64,000 bases of DNA from Cytophagaceae bacterium (GTDB taxonomy: Bacteria; Bacteroidota; Bacteroidia; Cytophagales; Spirosomataceae). Numbering within the stretch: position 1 is the first letter of the stretch; each line of letters opens with the position of its first letter. A program made the translations under genes and the position numbers. The stretch covers positions 34,544 through 98,543 of the forward strand of contig CANFVE010000006.1 of NCBI GenBank assembly GCA_947450365.1, read 5' to 3'. The notes beneath the pieces were generated by a model. It had not been told where the DNA came from, searched no databases, and saw only the letters and a program-made list of their open reading frames with translations. Of the stretch, positions 1-8,700 are shown piece by piece.

Positions 1-3000
1 GATCCCAAACCAAAGTTTCTTTGGAATGAATCGGTCATTGGAATAGTACCTGAACGGAAAGGGAATTGGAATACCGGACGACCCGTCACCGCATCATTAC
101 CCGTGTAAGTCAATAAACCCGCACGTACTGAAGATTGACCTAGGCCCCACTGTGGAGAAACATAGTTACCAAAGTTAAATACGTCCAAAGTAAATTGTAA
201 AGTATTCTTTTGACCACCTACTTTGATGTAAAAATCTTGAATGATTTTGAAATCAAAGTTTGCTTGCCAAGGAAGTTCAGCACCATTACGTTCTGCATAT
301 TGTCCACGACGACTATTCAAATACGAATCTTGAGTGATGAATTTATCCAAATCAGCCCATTGTTGTGCTGCCGTATACGTCGTAGTACCCACTACTAAAT
401 CCTTCAACTGAATATCTGAAGCGCCACTTGGAATGAAAATCAAGTCATTCGAAGTTTGGCTATCTCCATTCATATCACCTGAATATGTATAAGAGAAACG
501 ACCTGCTGGTGCTACTGAATATGTAAAACCAAATGTAGTAGCCGCTTTTTCATTCAAATAGTTCAATTTGTATGAACCATATGCATTAATACGGTGTGAT
601 TGCATATAAGACGAATACGAGGCTACGTTTTCATTAGGATCACCGGATACAACCCGGTCTCTCCATTGTGATTGAGCAATCGACCCACCATCATTCACCG
701 AACGCGAATCTGAATTTGTATACGCTAATGAAGCAAATAAACCGTTATCAAATGCCTTCGACACAGTAGCCGTAAATGCATATGAATAACCTAAATCAGT
801 GTTCTTAATAACGATCGCATCAGAAATATTTGGACTAGCCGTTGTATTTCCAGTTGTTGGCGCATTTACACCTTTCGTTCCACCATAAATTTGGTAGTTC
901 TTCACTGAAGTAGGAATTCCAGCTGCGTTTGTAGTGTAATAAATTACACGATTATCGGTACCTACCGCCTTCACAGTTGAATTAGGTAAGTTCACGTTAA
1001 CCAAATAAACTGCGTTGATATCTTTTGTATAAATACCTTCCAAACCTAAAATCCATCCATTTCCTAGGTTTTTATCCAACGCTAAGTTAGATCTAAACAC
1101 TTGAGAAAATTTAAAATTAGGATCTGTAACGGCCAAGTTGTATGAAGTTGGCGTTAATGGATTTGAAATCGTAGGACGATATGCATCGACATTATTTGTA
1201 AACGGACGATTCGTTGGCTTAGCAATTAACTCAGAACCGAACAATACTCCATTGTTAGACAATTGGTTCGATAACCAAACATAAGGTACACGACCTGAGA
1301 AGATACCTAAACCTCCACGAATTTGAGTTTGCTTATCATCTTTCACATCCCAGTTGAAACCAAAACGTGGAGACCACAATACAGTTGTTTCAGGGAATTT
1401 GTTAGTAGCTAACTTAACACCATCACGGAAAGTCAAAGCCGGTACATATTGGTTATTGTATTTCGCCTCATCAGACACAGGGAAAGATGTTGCATCCGCA
1501 CGTAAACCGAAAGTCAATTTCAAGCCTTTCGCAGCTGTGATTTCATCTTGACCATAAATACTAAATGTTGATCCTTTCATTTCCGCAAATGGGAAAGTCG
1601 CATAATTAGACCATTGTTGTTGGTATTGCAACGCATTTGATGTTCCAGAAGTAGCTGATGCGATGAAATCATCAATCGACTTAAATTGGTAAGCACCATA
1701 ATAGTTTGGTGCAAAACCGTTTTGGAATGAATTCGTTTCGTATGACAAACCTACCGTGTAAACGTTTTTGCCTTTGTAAATAGTCAAGTTGTCAGCCAAT
1801 TGGAAAATATCGGAATTCAAGATATTGTTCGCAGAGAAAGGTTCATAACCGAAGGTTGTTAACTCACTCGTATTGTTATTACCAATATCCACCGTTGGGA
1901 ATGGTGTATTGTTTACTGGCGACTGACGGAAGTCACGCATTGCTGTGTAACCTACCGTTAGGTTATTGGCGATTGAACTCGAGAATGTTGAGTTTAATTC
2001 TGCAATGTATGAATCTAAGTTGTTATTGATACGATATATAGAACCTTGGAATGGCAATACTTGTGAAGTAGCTGCACGACCACCCGTTAATGAACCTGAA
2101 CTTGATGGGTTGATATCCGCATAAGAACGTAAATAGTTGTATTTGATATTGAATTTGTGCTTATCTGAAATATTCCAGTCTAAACGTAAATTCACTTTTT
2201 GAGAATATTTCTCACGGTTCCAGTTTTCGTACGCACCTGGATCATAATTGTATTTGGTTTTCAGAAAATCCTTTAAACGATCCATATCAGCTGCTGTAGC
2301 AATCGATTGATTCGGAGCCGTAGAACCCGGACGAGTAGCCACGTAGTTAGAACCTGGATCTGTTTGATTTTCTTGTTCAAACGAACCAAACACAAATAAT
2401 TTGTTTTTGATCAAAGCACCACCGATACGCGCACCAATTTGACCACGTGCAAATGTACCATATTGGTTAACCACATCACCAATTTTATTTCCTACCAAAC
2501 CTTGGTCAGTACCGAAATAATAACCAGACCCAGACCATTGATTCGTACCTGATTTAGTTACTACGTTAATATTCGCACCTGTTGCCATTCCTTGACGAAC
2601 GTCATACGGAGCGATCAAAACTTGGAACTGGTCAATCGCATCCACCGAAATCGGCGAAGCACCTGTTTGACCACCAATGGTAGACGAAAGCGCAAATGTA
2701 TTATTAAAGAACGCTCCATCGACTGTAATGTTATTGTACAAGGCATTACGACCTGCAAAGTTCAAGCCATTCGCACGTGGATCTAAACGAGCAAAATCAC
2801 CTAATGAACGATTCAAGGTAGGCAAAGTAGTGATTGTCGAGTTAGATACCGTTGTCGAAGCACCTGTCCGGCCTGAATTAATGATCGAACTTTTTGAAGC
2901 TACCACACGAACTTCTTCCAATTGTGCTTGATTTACTTCTAATTTAAAGTTTTGACGAAGCTCTTGCGCCAAGGTTAACACGATACCTGTTTGAACAGCA

Positions 3001-3290
3001 TCCTTATAACCTACAAAAGATACACTTACTTTGTAAGGTCCACCTACACGCATGTTCACGATGTTGTAACGGCCATCTGCACGCGTAGAACCGCCATACC
3101 GCGAGCCAGTTGGCTCATGAATCGCAATTACCGTTGCTCCCGGCAATCCCTCTCCTTTTTCATCTACTACAGTACCTGCTAGGGCAGCAGTTGTAGAACC
3201 TTGAGCAAATACCTGCCCAATTGGCAATGCCATCAAAAGCGCAAAAAACGCCCCCAAAAGCACCGAATTAGTAATAAATCTTCTTTGCAT
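1..3290 (-). CDS. TonB-dependent receptor, Oar-like (partial, C-terminus off left edge)
   Basis: About 1096 codons are visible, reading leftward off the window edge; no stop is reached. A signal peptide (residues 1-30, ending near FAQG) is followed by a carboxypeptidase-regulatory-like beta-sandwich (about 34-120, with GTVVDEKGEGLPGATV), a TonB plug (about 135-255, with the NNITVDGAFFNN stretch) and a long outer-membrane beta barrel. The last visible residues (SFQRNFGLG) look close to a normal C-terminus. Family knowledge: such proteins import large ligands or oligopeptides across the outer membrane using TonB energy. No SusD or DUF4249 partner is adjacent, so the substrate is unknown. The start was chosen because it directly precedes a good signal peptide. 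Confidence 0.93.
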   Translation of the reverse strand, partial: MQRRFITNSVLLGAFFALLMALPIGQVFAQGSTTAALAGTVVDEKGEGLPGATVIAIHEPTGSRYGGSTRADGRYNIVNMRVGGPYKVSVSFVGYKDAVQTGIVLTLAQELRQNFKLEVNQAQLEEVRVVASKSSIINSGRTGASTTVSNSTITTLPTLNRSLGDFARLDPRANGLNFAGRNALYNNITVDGAFFNNTFALSSTIGGQTGASPISVDAIDQFQVLIAPYDVRQGMATGANINVVTKSGTNQWSGSGYYFGTDQGLVGNKIGDVVNQYGTFARGQIGARIGGALIKNKLFVFGSFEQENQTDPGSNYVATRPGSTAPNQSIATAADMDRLKDFLKTKYNYDPGAYENWNREKYSQKVNLRLDWNISDKHKFNIKYNYLRSYADINPSSSGSLTGGRAATSQVLPFQGSIYRINNNLDSYIAELNSTFSSSIANNLTVGYTAMRDFRQSPVNNTPFPTVDIGNNNTSELTTFGYEPFSANNILNSDIFQLADNLTIYKGKNVYTVGLSYETNSFQNGFAPNYYGAYQFKSIDDFIASATSGTSNALQYQQQWSNYATFPFAEMKGSTFSIYGQDEITAAKGLKLTFGLRADATSFPVSDEAKYNNQYVPALTFRDGVKLATNKFPETTVLWSPRFGFNWDVKDDKQTQIRGGLGIFSGRVPYVWLSNQLSNNGVLFGSELIAKPTNRPFTNNVDAYRPTISNPLTPTSYNLAVTDPNFKFSQVFRSNLALDKNLGNGWILGLEGIYTKDINAVYLVNVNLPNSTVKAVGTDNRVIYYTTNAAGIPTSVKNYQIYGGTKGVNAPTTGNTTASPNISDAIVIKNTDLGYSYAFTATVSKAFDNGLFASLAYTNSDSRSVNDGGSIAQSQWRDRVVSGDPNENVASYSSYMQSHRINAYGSYKLNYLNEKAATTFGFTYSVAPAGRFSYTYSGDMNGDSQTSNDLIFIPSGASDIQLKDLVVGTTTYTAAQQWADLDKFITQDSYLNSRRGQYAERNGAELPWQANFDFKIIQDFYIKVGGQKNTLQFTLDVFNFGNYVSPQWGLGQSSVRAGLLTYTGNDAVTGRPVFQFPFRSGTIPMTDSFQRNFGLG

Positions 3291-3396
3291 AAATTTGGAA
3301 TTTAGTTATATATTTTATTGAAGAATGTTTCCACAAAATAAACCTAAAAAATCAAATACTCCAATTATTTACCAAAACTCTTTTTCAATTATTTCC

Positions 3397-3435
3397 ATTA
3401 ATTAGCTGATTTTTAGCACTAAACCGCTAATTAAT
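3397..3435. promoter_or_regulatory. Inverted repeat in divergent TonB receptor/selD intergenic region
   Basis: A perfect 10-base inverted repeat, ATTAATTAGC at 3397-3406 and GCTAATTAAT at 3426-3435, is separated by 19 bases. It lies about 110 bases upstream of the receptor start and about 110 bases upstream of selD. No T-run follows, so it is more like an operator than a terminator. A second, looser pair (GCTGATTTTTAG near 3405 and CTAAAATCAGC near 3470) overlaps it. Regulatory function is inference. Confidence 0.4.
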
Positions 3436-3520
3436 TTCATAAAATCTATTTTTAAAACCTCGATTAATCCTAAAATCAGCGAATATTTAACAGAATGATA
3501 ATTTTTAATTATTTAAAGAA

Positions 3521-3528
3521 TATTTTTG
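3521..3528 (+). promoter_or_regulatory. TAnnTTTG-type promoter box for selD
   Basis: TATTTTTG matches the Bacteroidota -7 consensus TAnnTTTG and ends 19 bases before the selD ATG. No convincing -33 TTTG is seen at the usual distance. Confidence 0.45.
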
Positions 3529-3547
3529 TAGTCAAATTAGAAACAAG

Positions 3548-4591
3548 ATGCAAAAAGCCGAATCCATTCAATTAACCTCTTTTTCTCACGGTGCAGGCTG
3601 TGGATGTAAAATTTCACCTCTGATTCTCGATACGATTCTCAAATCTGATACACCCAAAAAAAATCATCCCTTGCTTCTGGTTGGAAATGAAAGCCGAGAC
3701 GATGCCGCAGTCTTCGACTGGCAAAATGGGGAGGCGGTCATCTCCACCACCGACTTTTTCATGCCCATCGTCGATGATCCCTTCGATTTCGGTAAAATTG
3801 CCGCTACGAATGCCATCTCCGACATCTACGCCATGGGGGGAACTCCTTTGATGGCGATCGCCATTTTAGGTTGGCCCATCGATAAAATCGCCCCAGAAAT
3901 TGCAGCCCAAGTACTAGAAGGCGGTCGTGCAGCCTGTGCCGAGGCAGGCATCCCTCTAGCAGGTGGACATTCGATCGATTCCCCAGAACCTATTTTTGGC
4001 CTAGCCGTTACCGGAAAAGTTAAAAAAGAACATTTAAAACAAAATGATCAGGCTACCGAGAACTGCATGTTGTACCTCACCAAACCCCTGGGCGTCGGCA
4101 TCCTTAGTACCGCCCAAAAACGAGGTATTCTCAGCCCGGAGGATTTAGCCATTTCCGTCAAACAAATGAGCACCCTTAATGCCTTTGGCGAAAAATTAGG
4201 CCCCCTCAGCTACGTGAAATCGTTAACTGATGTCACAGGATTCGGACTGATGGGCCATTTGGTGGAAATGTGTGATGGTTCAGGCCTAAGTGCAAGCATC
4301 GATTTCAATAGCCTTCCCATTTTAGAAAATTTAGATGCTTATTTAGACCAAAAATGCTTTCCTGGAGGCACGCAGCGAAATTGGGCCAGCTATGGTCACC
4401 GGGTACAAGAAGGTATTTCCGAACGCCAACGACTCATCGGCGCGGATCCACAAACTTCGGGAGGTTTATTGATTGCCATTGAAAAAGAATATCAATCGGA
4501 ATTTGAACGATTTGCAGGCCAACATGGATTCGACCTAAAACCCATCGGAAATACCATGAACAAACAAGAAAAAGCTATATACCTTTCCTAA
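3548..4591 (+). CDS. selD: Selenide, water dikinase (selenophosphate synthase)
   Basis: This 347-residue protein makes selenophosphate from selenide and ATP, the selenium donor for selenocysteine tRNA and for 2-selenouridine in tRNA. The catalytic loop GAGCGCK (residues 15-21) supplies Cys18 and Lys21, matching Cys17/Lys20 of the E. coli enzyme, so this is a cysteine form rather than a selenoprotein. The AIR-synthase-like ATP fold follows ([42 protein letters not shown]). Length is normal. It starts an apparent operon with the abutting hydrolase gene. No selA, selB, selC or selU gene is present in the window. Confidence 0.96.
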   Translation: MQKAESIQLTSFSHGAGCGCKISPLILDTILKSDTPKKNHPLLLVGNESRDDAAVFDWQNGEAVISTTDFFMPIVDDPFDFGKIAATNAISDIYAMGGTPLMAIAILGWPIDKIAPEIAAQVLEGGRAACAEAGIPLAGGHSIDSPEPIFGLAVTGKVKKEHLKQNDQATENCMLYLTKPLGVGILSTAQKRGILSPEDLAISVKQMSTLNAFGEKLGPLSYVKSLTDVTGFGLMGHLVEMCDGSGLSASIDFNSLPILENLDAYLDQKCFPGGTQRNWASYGHRVQEGISERQRLIGADPQTSGGLLIAIEKEYQSEFERFAGQHGFDLKPIGNTMNKQEKAIYLS

Positions 4592-5353
4592 ATGAAACTA
4601 TTCTATCGAGCGATTGGTGAACAAGGTCCCGCCATCATCATTTTGCATGGAATTTTCGGTACGTCCGACAATTGGCTCGGCATCGGGAAAGCCTTGGCCG
4701 AAAATCATCGGGTGTTTTTGGTGGACCAACGAAACCATGGCCAATCCCCCTGGGACGAGGCATTCGACTACCAAGTCATGTCAGAAGACCTTTTCGAATT
4801 CATCCAAGACCATTCCTTGGATTCCCCGATTCTGATTGGCCATTCCATGGGCGGAAAAGTGGTGATGCAATTTGACCTAAATCATCCGGGTGTAGCACAA
4901 AAAATTATCATCGTCGACATCGCGCCGAAATATTATCCCGTCCATCACATCTCGATTCTGGAAGGATTAAATAGTTTGGATTTAAAAACATTAGAAAGTC
5001 GGCAAGCGGCCAACGACCACCTGAAGCGCTTCGAAGAAAAAGAAGGCGTACGCCAATTTCTTCTAAAAAATCTATATCGAAATGCGGACCAAGAATTCGC
5101 CTGGCGAATCAATTTAAAGGTAATTACCCAGCACATTGATGTCGTCGGCCACGAATTATGGGTTAAAAATCCCTCCCAAACCGAAACCATTTTCATCAAA
5201 GGGGCAGATTCCCATTACATTCAACCCGAAGATCATCGCTACATCGCAGAAATTTTTCCTAATTTCGAACTCATTGAAATTCCACATGCAGGACATTGGG
5301 TGCAAGCTGACCAACCAGAGGCATTCCTGGCCGCATTGAACCAGGTCCTATGA
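4592..5353 (+). CDS. Alpha/beta-fold hydrolase, YbfF-like esterase
   Basis: This 253-residue alpha/beta hydrolase has an HG motif (LHGIFGTSDNW, residues 19-29), the DQRNHGQSP stretch typical of YbfF-type esterases, and the nucleophile elbow GHSMGG with Ser85. The late HAGHW motif holds the likely catalytic His. It should cleave short acyl esters or thioesters in the cytoplasm; the true substrate is unknown. Its ATG follows the selD stop with no gap and its 3' end overlaps the next gene by 4 bases (ATGA), so translation is probably coupled. Confidence 0.88.
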   Translation: MKLFYRAIGEQGPAIIILHGIFGTSDNWLGIGKALAENHRVFLVDQRNHGQSPWDEAFDYQVMSEDLFEFIQDHSLDSPILIGHSMGGKVVMQFDLNHPGVAQKIIIVDIAPKYYPVHHISILEGLNSLDLKTLESRQAANDHLKRFEEKEGVRQFLLKNLYRNADQEFAWRINLKVITQHIDVVGHELWVKNPSQTETIFIKGADSHYIQPEDHRYIAEIFPNFELIEIPHAGHWVQADQPEAFLAALNQVL

Positions 5354-6048
5354 AATTAGTCCTAATCCCCTGCCCCATCGCTGAACAAACGGCCGCTCAG
5401 GTCCTACCCGAGGAAATACGTCAACACGTTCTTACCTGTCGCCATTTTTTAGTTGAAAATATCCGAACAGCCCGTCGCTTTATTTCAGAATTGAAATTAG
5501 GCATCGATATCGAAAGCCTTGAGTTTGAAATTCTTGACAAAGACAGCCAAAGATCACAAATCAAAGAATATTTCAACAAACATGCCCGTGTGGAACGAAT
5601 CGGCGTCATGTCAGAAGCGGGTTGTCCCGGCGTCGCCGACCCGGGCGCATTAGCGGTTTCCATCGCGCAGGAACAAGGCATCGAAGTGATTCCATTAGTA
5701 GGCCCCTCCTCCATTTTATTAGCCCTCATGGGTTCAGGTTTTTCGGGTCAAAGTTTCTGTTTTCATGGCTATTTGCCCATCGATAAACTAGACCGTGCCA
5801 AACGGATTGACCAACTAGCTCGGGAAGTAGCCAAATCAGGTCAAACCCAATTGTTTATCGAAACACCATTTCGCAACGAAAGTTTATTGGAACACCTCAT
5901 CCAACAAGTCCCCAACGATATGCTCATCGCGATCGCCTGCGAACTCACGAGCCCGCAAGGCTTCATCCAAACCAAAACAGCCAAGGACTGGGCACAAAAC
6001 CTGCCTTCCCTTCATAAAAAACCTTGTATTTTCCTTTTGGGCAAATAA
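5350..6048 (+). CDS. SAM-dependent methyltransferase of the RsmI/tetrapyrrole methylase family
   Basis: The 232-residue product has the RsmI signature region (GVMSEAGCPGVADPGALAVS, then VGPSSILLALMGSGF and FHGYLP), a SAM-binding class III methylase fold. RsmI methylates the 2'-OH of C1402 in 16S rRNA. This protein is about 50 residues shorter than canonical RsmI and starts MKLVLIPCPIAEQ rather than with the usual GTLYVV-type opening, so it may be the shorter paralogue found in many Bacteroidota, with uncertain target. It overlaps the preceding hydrolase by 4 bases. Confidence 0.8.
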   Translation: MKLVLIPCPIAEQTAAQVLPEEIRQHVLTCRHFLVENIRTARRFISELKLGIDIESLEFEILDKDSQRSQIKEYFNKHARVERIGVMSEAGCPGVADPGALAVSIAQEQGIEVIPLVGPSSILLALMGSGFSGQSFCFHGYLPIDKLDRAKRIDQLAREVAKSGQTQLFIETPFRNESLLEHLIQQVPNDMLIAIACELTSPQGFIQTKTAKDWAQNLPSLHKKPCIFLLGK

Positions 6049-6051
6049 ATG

Positions 6052-6058
6052 TAATTTG
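6052..6058 (+). promoter_or_regulatory. TAATTTG promoter-like box before the metallo-hydrolase gene
   Basis: TAATTTG is one base shorter than the TAnnTTTG consensus. It lies 16 bases before the GTG start at 6075 and just after the preceding stop, supporting that start and a separate transcript. Confidence 0.3.
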
Positions 6059-6074
6059 CATAAATTTTAATCCC

Positions 6075-6716
6075 GTGATCCACTTAAAAACCTTCACATT
6101 CAATCCTTTTCAAGAAAATACCTACGTGGTTTATGACGACGCGGGACAAGGACTTGTGATTGATCCAGGTTGTTATACCTACGAGGAACGCCAGGAATTC
6201 AAGAAATTCATTTCGGAAAAGAACATTCAATTGAAAGCCATTTTAAATACCCACGCGCACATTGATCACGTATTAGGTATTGATTTTGTCAAAAACGAAT
6301 ACAAAATCCCATTACACCTTCATCCAAAAGAAGAACCCGTATTGTTAGATTCCAAAAATCGGGCGCAGGTATATGGATTTCCGCATTACCAAGCGGCCGA
6401 CGTGGATCAATGGTTTAAAAACGATGAAATCCTATCAATCGGCGCGATGAACATCAAGGTATTGTTTGTCCCCGGACATGCGCCAGGACATGTGGCCTTT
6501 TATTTTGAGAAAGAAAAAATTGTAATCGGAGGGGATGTGTTATTCCGCCGAAGTGTAGGGCGGACGGATTTTCCTTTGTGTAATCACGAGGATCTGATGA
6601 ATAGCATTAAAACGCAATTATATGTATTGCCCGACGAGGTATGTGTGTATCCTGGACACGGCGGCAAAACGACTATCGGAGAAGAAAAAGTATCCAATCC
6701 TTACGTCAAAGCATAA
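6075..6716 (+). CDS. MBL-fold metallo-hydrolase (glyoxalase II-like)
   Basis: A metallo-beta-lactamase-fold hydrolase of about 213 residues. The metal-binding motif THAHIDH (HxHxDH) is clear, followed by PGHAPGH, GGDVLFRRSVGRTDFP and YPGHG, the pattern of small glyoxalase-II-like proteins that hydrolyse thioesters or related compounds with two metal ions. Start choice: the open frame extends upstream to 6024 inside the previous gene, but family members begin at LKTFTFNPFQENTY, which fits the GTG at 6075. Substrate is not determined. Confidence 0.87.
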   Translation: MIHLKTFTFNPFQENTYVVYDDAGQGLVIDPGCYTYEERQEFKKFISEKNIQLKAILNTHAHIDHVLGIDFVKNEYKIPLHLHPKEEPVLLDSKNRAQVYGFPHYQAADVDQWFKNDEILSIGAMNIKVLFVPGHAPGHVAFYFEKEKIVIGGDVLFRRSVGRTDFPLCNHEDLMNSIKTQLYVLPDEVCVYPGHGGKTTIGEEKVSNPYVKA

Positions 6717-6721
6717 ACCAT

Positions 6722-7429
6722 ATGAAAAAGGAAATACCCAATCTGTTAACCCTTGGTAATTTATTGGCCGGATGTTTTGGGCTTTACTTCATCCAACAAG
6801 GCGACGTATTAAATGCGTCCTACATGATTTTCATTTCCTTAGTTTGTGATTTTTTGGATGGCTTTTTAGCCCGTTTATTACATGCGTATTCGGACATCGG
6901 AAAGGAATTGGATTCCTTGGCCGATATGGTTTCCTTCGGGGTTTTACCCAGTTTTATTTTATTGTATTTAGTCGAATCCAGTTGTGGCGATGCCTGTTTA
7001 GTAGGCCTTGGCGGATTTTACAAACCCTATTTGGTGTTTTCCTTGGCGCTTATGTCGGCGTATCGACTAGCCAAATTCAATGTAGACACCCGCCAAAGTG
7101 ACCAGTTCATTGGCGTACCCACACCGGCCAACGGCCTATTGGTCGCCTCATTACCCCTAATTTTACATTTTCAGCCCGAATATTCATCCTATATCCTTCA
7201 CCCGCAAGGATTACTCATTTACAGTGTGGTGATGAGTTATTTATTGGTCTGCGAATTGCCCTTGATGGCCTTTAAATTTAAGACTTGGGGCTGGCAAGAA
7301 AATAAATTAAAATTCATTTTCCTGATTTTTTGTATTGCTGCCTTGCTTATGCTTAAATTTGTGGCAATTCCCCTCGTAGTGATTGCTTACATTTTGCTAT
7401 CAGGAATTCAAACTCTTAAAAAACAATAA
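6722..7429 (+). CDS. pssA: CDP-diacylglycerol--serine O-phosphatidyltransferase
   Basis: A 235-residue integral membrane enzyme making phosphatidylserine from CDP-diacylglycerol and serine, the first step to phosphatidylethanolamine. The CDP-alcohol phosphotransferase motif is complete: DGFLARLLHAYSDIGKELDSLAD, i.e. DG(x2)AR(x8)G(x3)D(x3)D, within residues 45-75. Several membrane segments follow. The ATG at 6722 (MKKEIPNLLTLGN) was preferred over upstream in-frame codons because it sits just after the preceding stop and matches the family N-terminus. purS begins one base after its stop. Confidence 0.93.
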   Translation: MKKEIPNLLTLGNLLAGCFGLYFIQQGDVLNASYMIFISLVCDFLDGFLARLLHAYSDIGKELDSLADMVSFGVLPSFILLYLVESSCGDACLVGLGGFYKPYLVFSLALMSAYRLAKFNVDTRQSDQFIGVPTPANGLLVASLPLILHFQPEYSSYILHPQGLLIYSVVMSYLLVCELPLMAFKFKTWGWQENKLKFIFLIFCIAALLMLKFVAIPLVVIAYILLSGIQTLKKQ

Positions 7430-7430
7430 A

Positions 7431-7682
7431 ATGAAATTTTTAGCCGAGATTAACGTAATGCCACAAAAAGAAATTTTGGATCCTCAAGGAAAGGCAGTTC
7501 GCATCGGATTGCAGAATTTGGGAATCAACCAAGTGGCGGACGTTCGGATCGGAAAACACATTACTTTGAGTTTGGAGGCCGCTTCTGAGGCAGACGCAAA
7601 TGAGATTGTGACCAATGCTTGTAAAAAATTATTGGCGAATTTAATCATGGAAGAATTCGAATTTACCTTGACAGCAGTCTAA
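7431..7682 (+). CDS. purS: Phosphoribosylformylglycinamidine synthase subunit PurS
   Basis: An 83-residue protein with the typical PurS pattern (MKFLAEINVMPQKEILDPQGKAV, then LGINQVADVRIGKHI and the C-terminal CKKLLANLIMEEFEF). PurS bridges PurL and PurQ in the FGAM synthase step of purine synthesis. The ATG at 7431 gives the normal family length. purL and purQ are not in the window. Its stop overlaps the convergent CoA-binding gene by 4 bases (CTAA). Confidence 0.92.
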   Translation: MKFLAEINVMPQKEILDPQGKAVRIGLQNLGINQVADVRIGKHITLSLEAASEADANEIVTNACKKLLANLIMEEFEFTLTAV

Positions 7683-8038
7683 TCAAACTGGCCCGTGTGC
7701 AATAAAACCAAGGTACAGGCCTCTTCTACTTGTATACCCGCTTTTTCTAATTCAGTGTACAATTCCGGATTCTCCGTACCTGGATTAAAAATAATTCGCC
7801 TAGGTTTGATCCGACGGGCATAATCCAATAATTCCCCCTGATTTTGTGGGCCCACATAAAGGGTCATCGTATCCACATCGGCCAATTCCGGATGGCCGTG
7901 TAGAATAGGTATTCCTGACACCTCTCCCGTTTTATTCCCGACTAAAACAAGCTCGTGTCTGTGCGCGAGCAAGAGTTCCGTTGCTTTATATGCATACCGT
8001 TCAGGATTCGTAGATGCACCGTAGACCATTACCTTCAT
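7679..8038 (-). CDS. CoA-binding domain protein (YccU-like)
   Basis: A 119-residue Rossmann-type CoA-binding domain: VYGASTNPERYAY at the N-terminus replaces the usual G-x-S-x(5)-Y pattern, followed by VGNKTGEVSGIP, DTMTLYVGP and RRIIFNPGTENPEL. Free-standing proteins of this group (COG1832) resemble the N-terminal domain of succinyl-CoA ligase alpha and are thought to bind CoA; no enzymatic role is established. A short hairpin (TATCAG-TTTT-CTGATA, 8043-8058) lies in its leader. Confidence 0.88.
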   Translation of the reverse strand: MKVMVYGASTNPERYAYKATELLLAHRHELVLVGNKTGEVSGIPILHGHPELADVDTMTLYVGPQNQGELLDYARRIKPRRIIFNPGTENPELYTELEKAGIQVEEACTLVLLHTGQFD

Positions 8039-8127
8039 TGATTATCAGTTTTCTGATACAATATTACATTATTTTACCCCGTTTTGGATAGGAAATTACG
8101 TGTGAATCATTCAAAAATCACCTAGCC

Positions 8128-8700
8128 ATGCCGACAAACATACCCATTAAAAATCTTTGGAAGGAAGAATGGAAACGCCTTCGATTTTCGATTCCTGACC
8201 ATTCGTTGCATTACGAAATTTCAAATTATGGCCGGATTAAAAGCTTCCAACACAAAGCTACGGGTACGCTCATTCAAGGGTCCAGCATTCAAGGCTATAA
8301 GACATTAAATATCCGCACACCCCAAAAGGCAATTAATCAATACGTCCATAAATTAGTCGCCGCGTATTTTATTCCACAAAAAAATCCTTTGGCTACCTAT
8401 GTCGCGCATGTAGATTTTGACAAACGTAATAACCGTGTCGAAAATCTACGCTGGATGACCCGTGCAGAACTCACCGCACATAATAAGAAAAACCCCTTTA
8501 TTTTATTTCGAAACAAACCCACACGTACGAAAAATTATAAATTAACCGAAAGCAAAGTGCTGATTATTAAACAATTAATCAAATCCGATAAAAGCCGCCA
8601 TAAGATAATTGCCAAGCAATTTGGCATTACACATACCCAATTAAACCGCATAAAAACAGGGGTCAATTGGAAACATGTGAAACTAGCTGAGGGAACCTAG
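8128..8700 (+). CDS. NUMOD4/HNH endonuclease-like protein with C-terminal helix-turn-helix
   Basis: The 190-residue protein has a NUMOD4-type N-terminus (residues about 9-60, with YEISNYGRIKSF), an HNH_3-type core (about 73-113: VHKLVAAYF, then AHVDFDKRNNRVENLRWMT, with His94 and the paired Asn101-102) and a C-terminal helix-turn-helix (about 138-183, KIIAKQFGITHTQLNRIKTG). This is the domain plan of phage and intron homing nucleases, but here it stands alone between housekeeping genes, with no intron, intein or phage gene nearby. It shares the tetranucleotide CTAG with the convergent metF stop. DNA-cleaving activity is inferred only. Confidence 0.82.
   Translation: MPTNIPIKNLWKEEWKRLRFSIPDHSLHYEISNYGRIKSFQHKATGTLIQGSSIQGYKTLNIRTPQKAINQYVHKLVAAYFIPQKNPLATYVAHVDFDKRNNRVENLRWMTRAELTAHNKKNPFILFRNKPTRTKNYKLTESKVLIIKQLIKSDKSRHKIIAKQFGITHTQLNRIKTGVNWKHVKLAEGT

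Noticed and set aside
6024..6074. Longer N-terminus of the metallo-hydrolase starting at the ATG at 6024
   Set aside because: It lies inside the upstream methylase gene and adds residues unlike family members; GTG at 6075 fits the conserved N-terminus.
8043..8058. TATCAG-TTTT-CTGATA hairpin
   Set aside because: Only 6 bp and no T-run; short palindromes of this size are expected by chance in AT-rich intergenic DNA. It is only mentioned in the CoA-binding gene entry.
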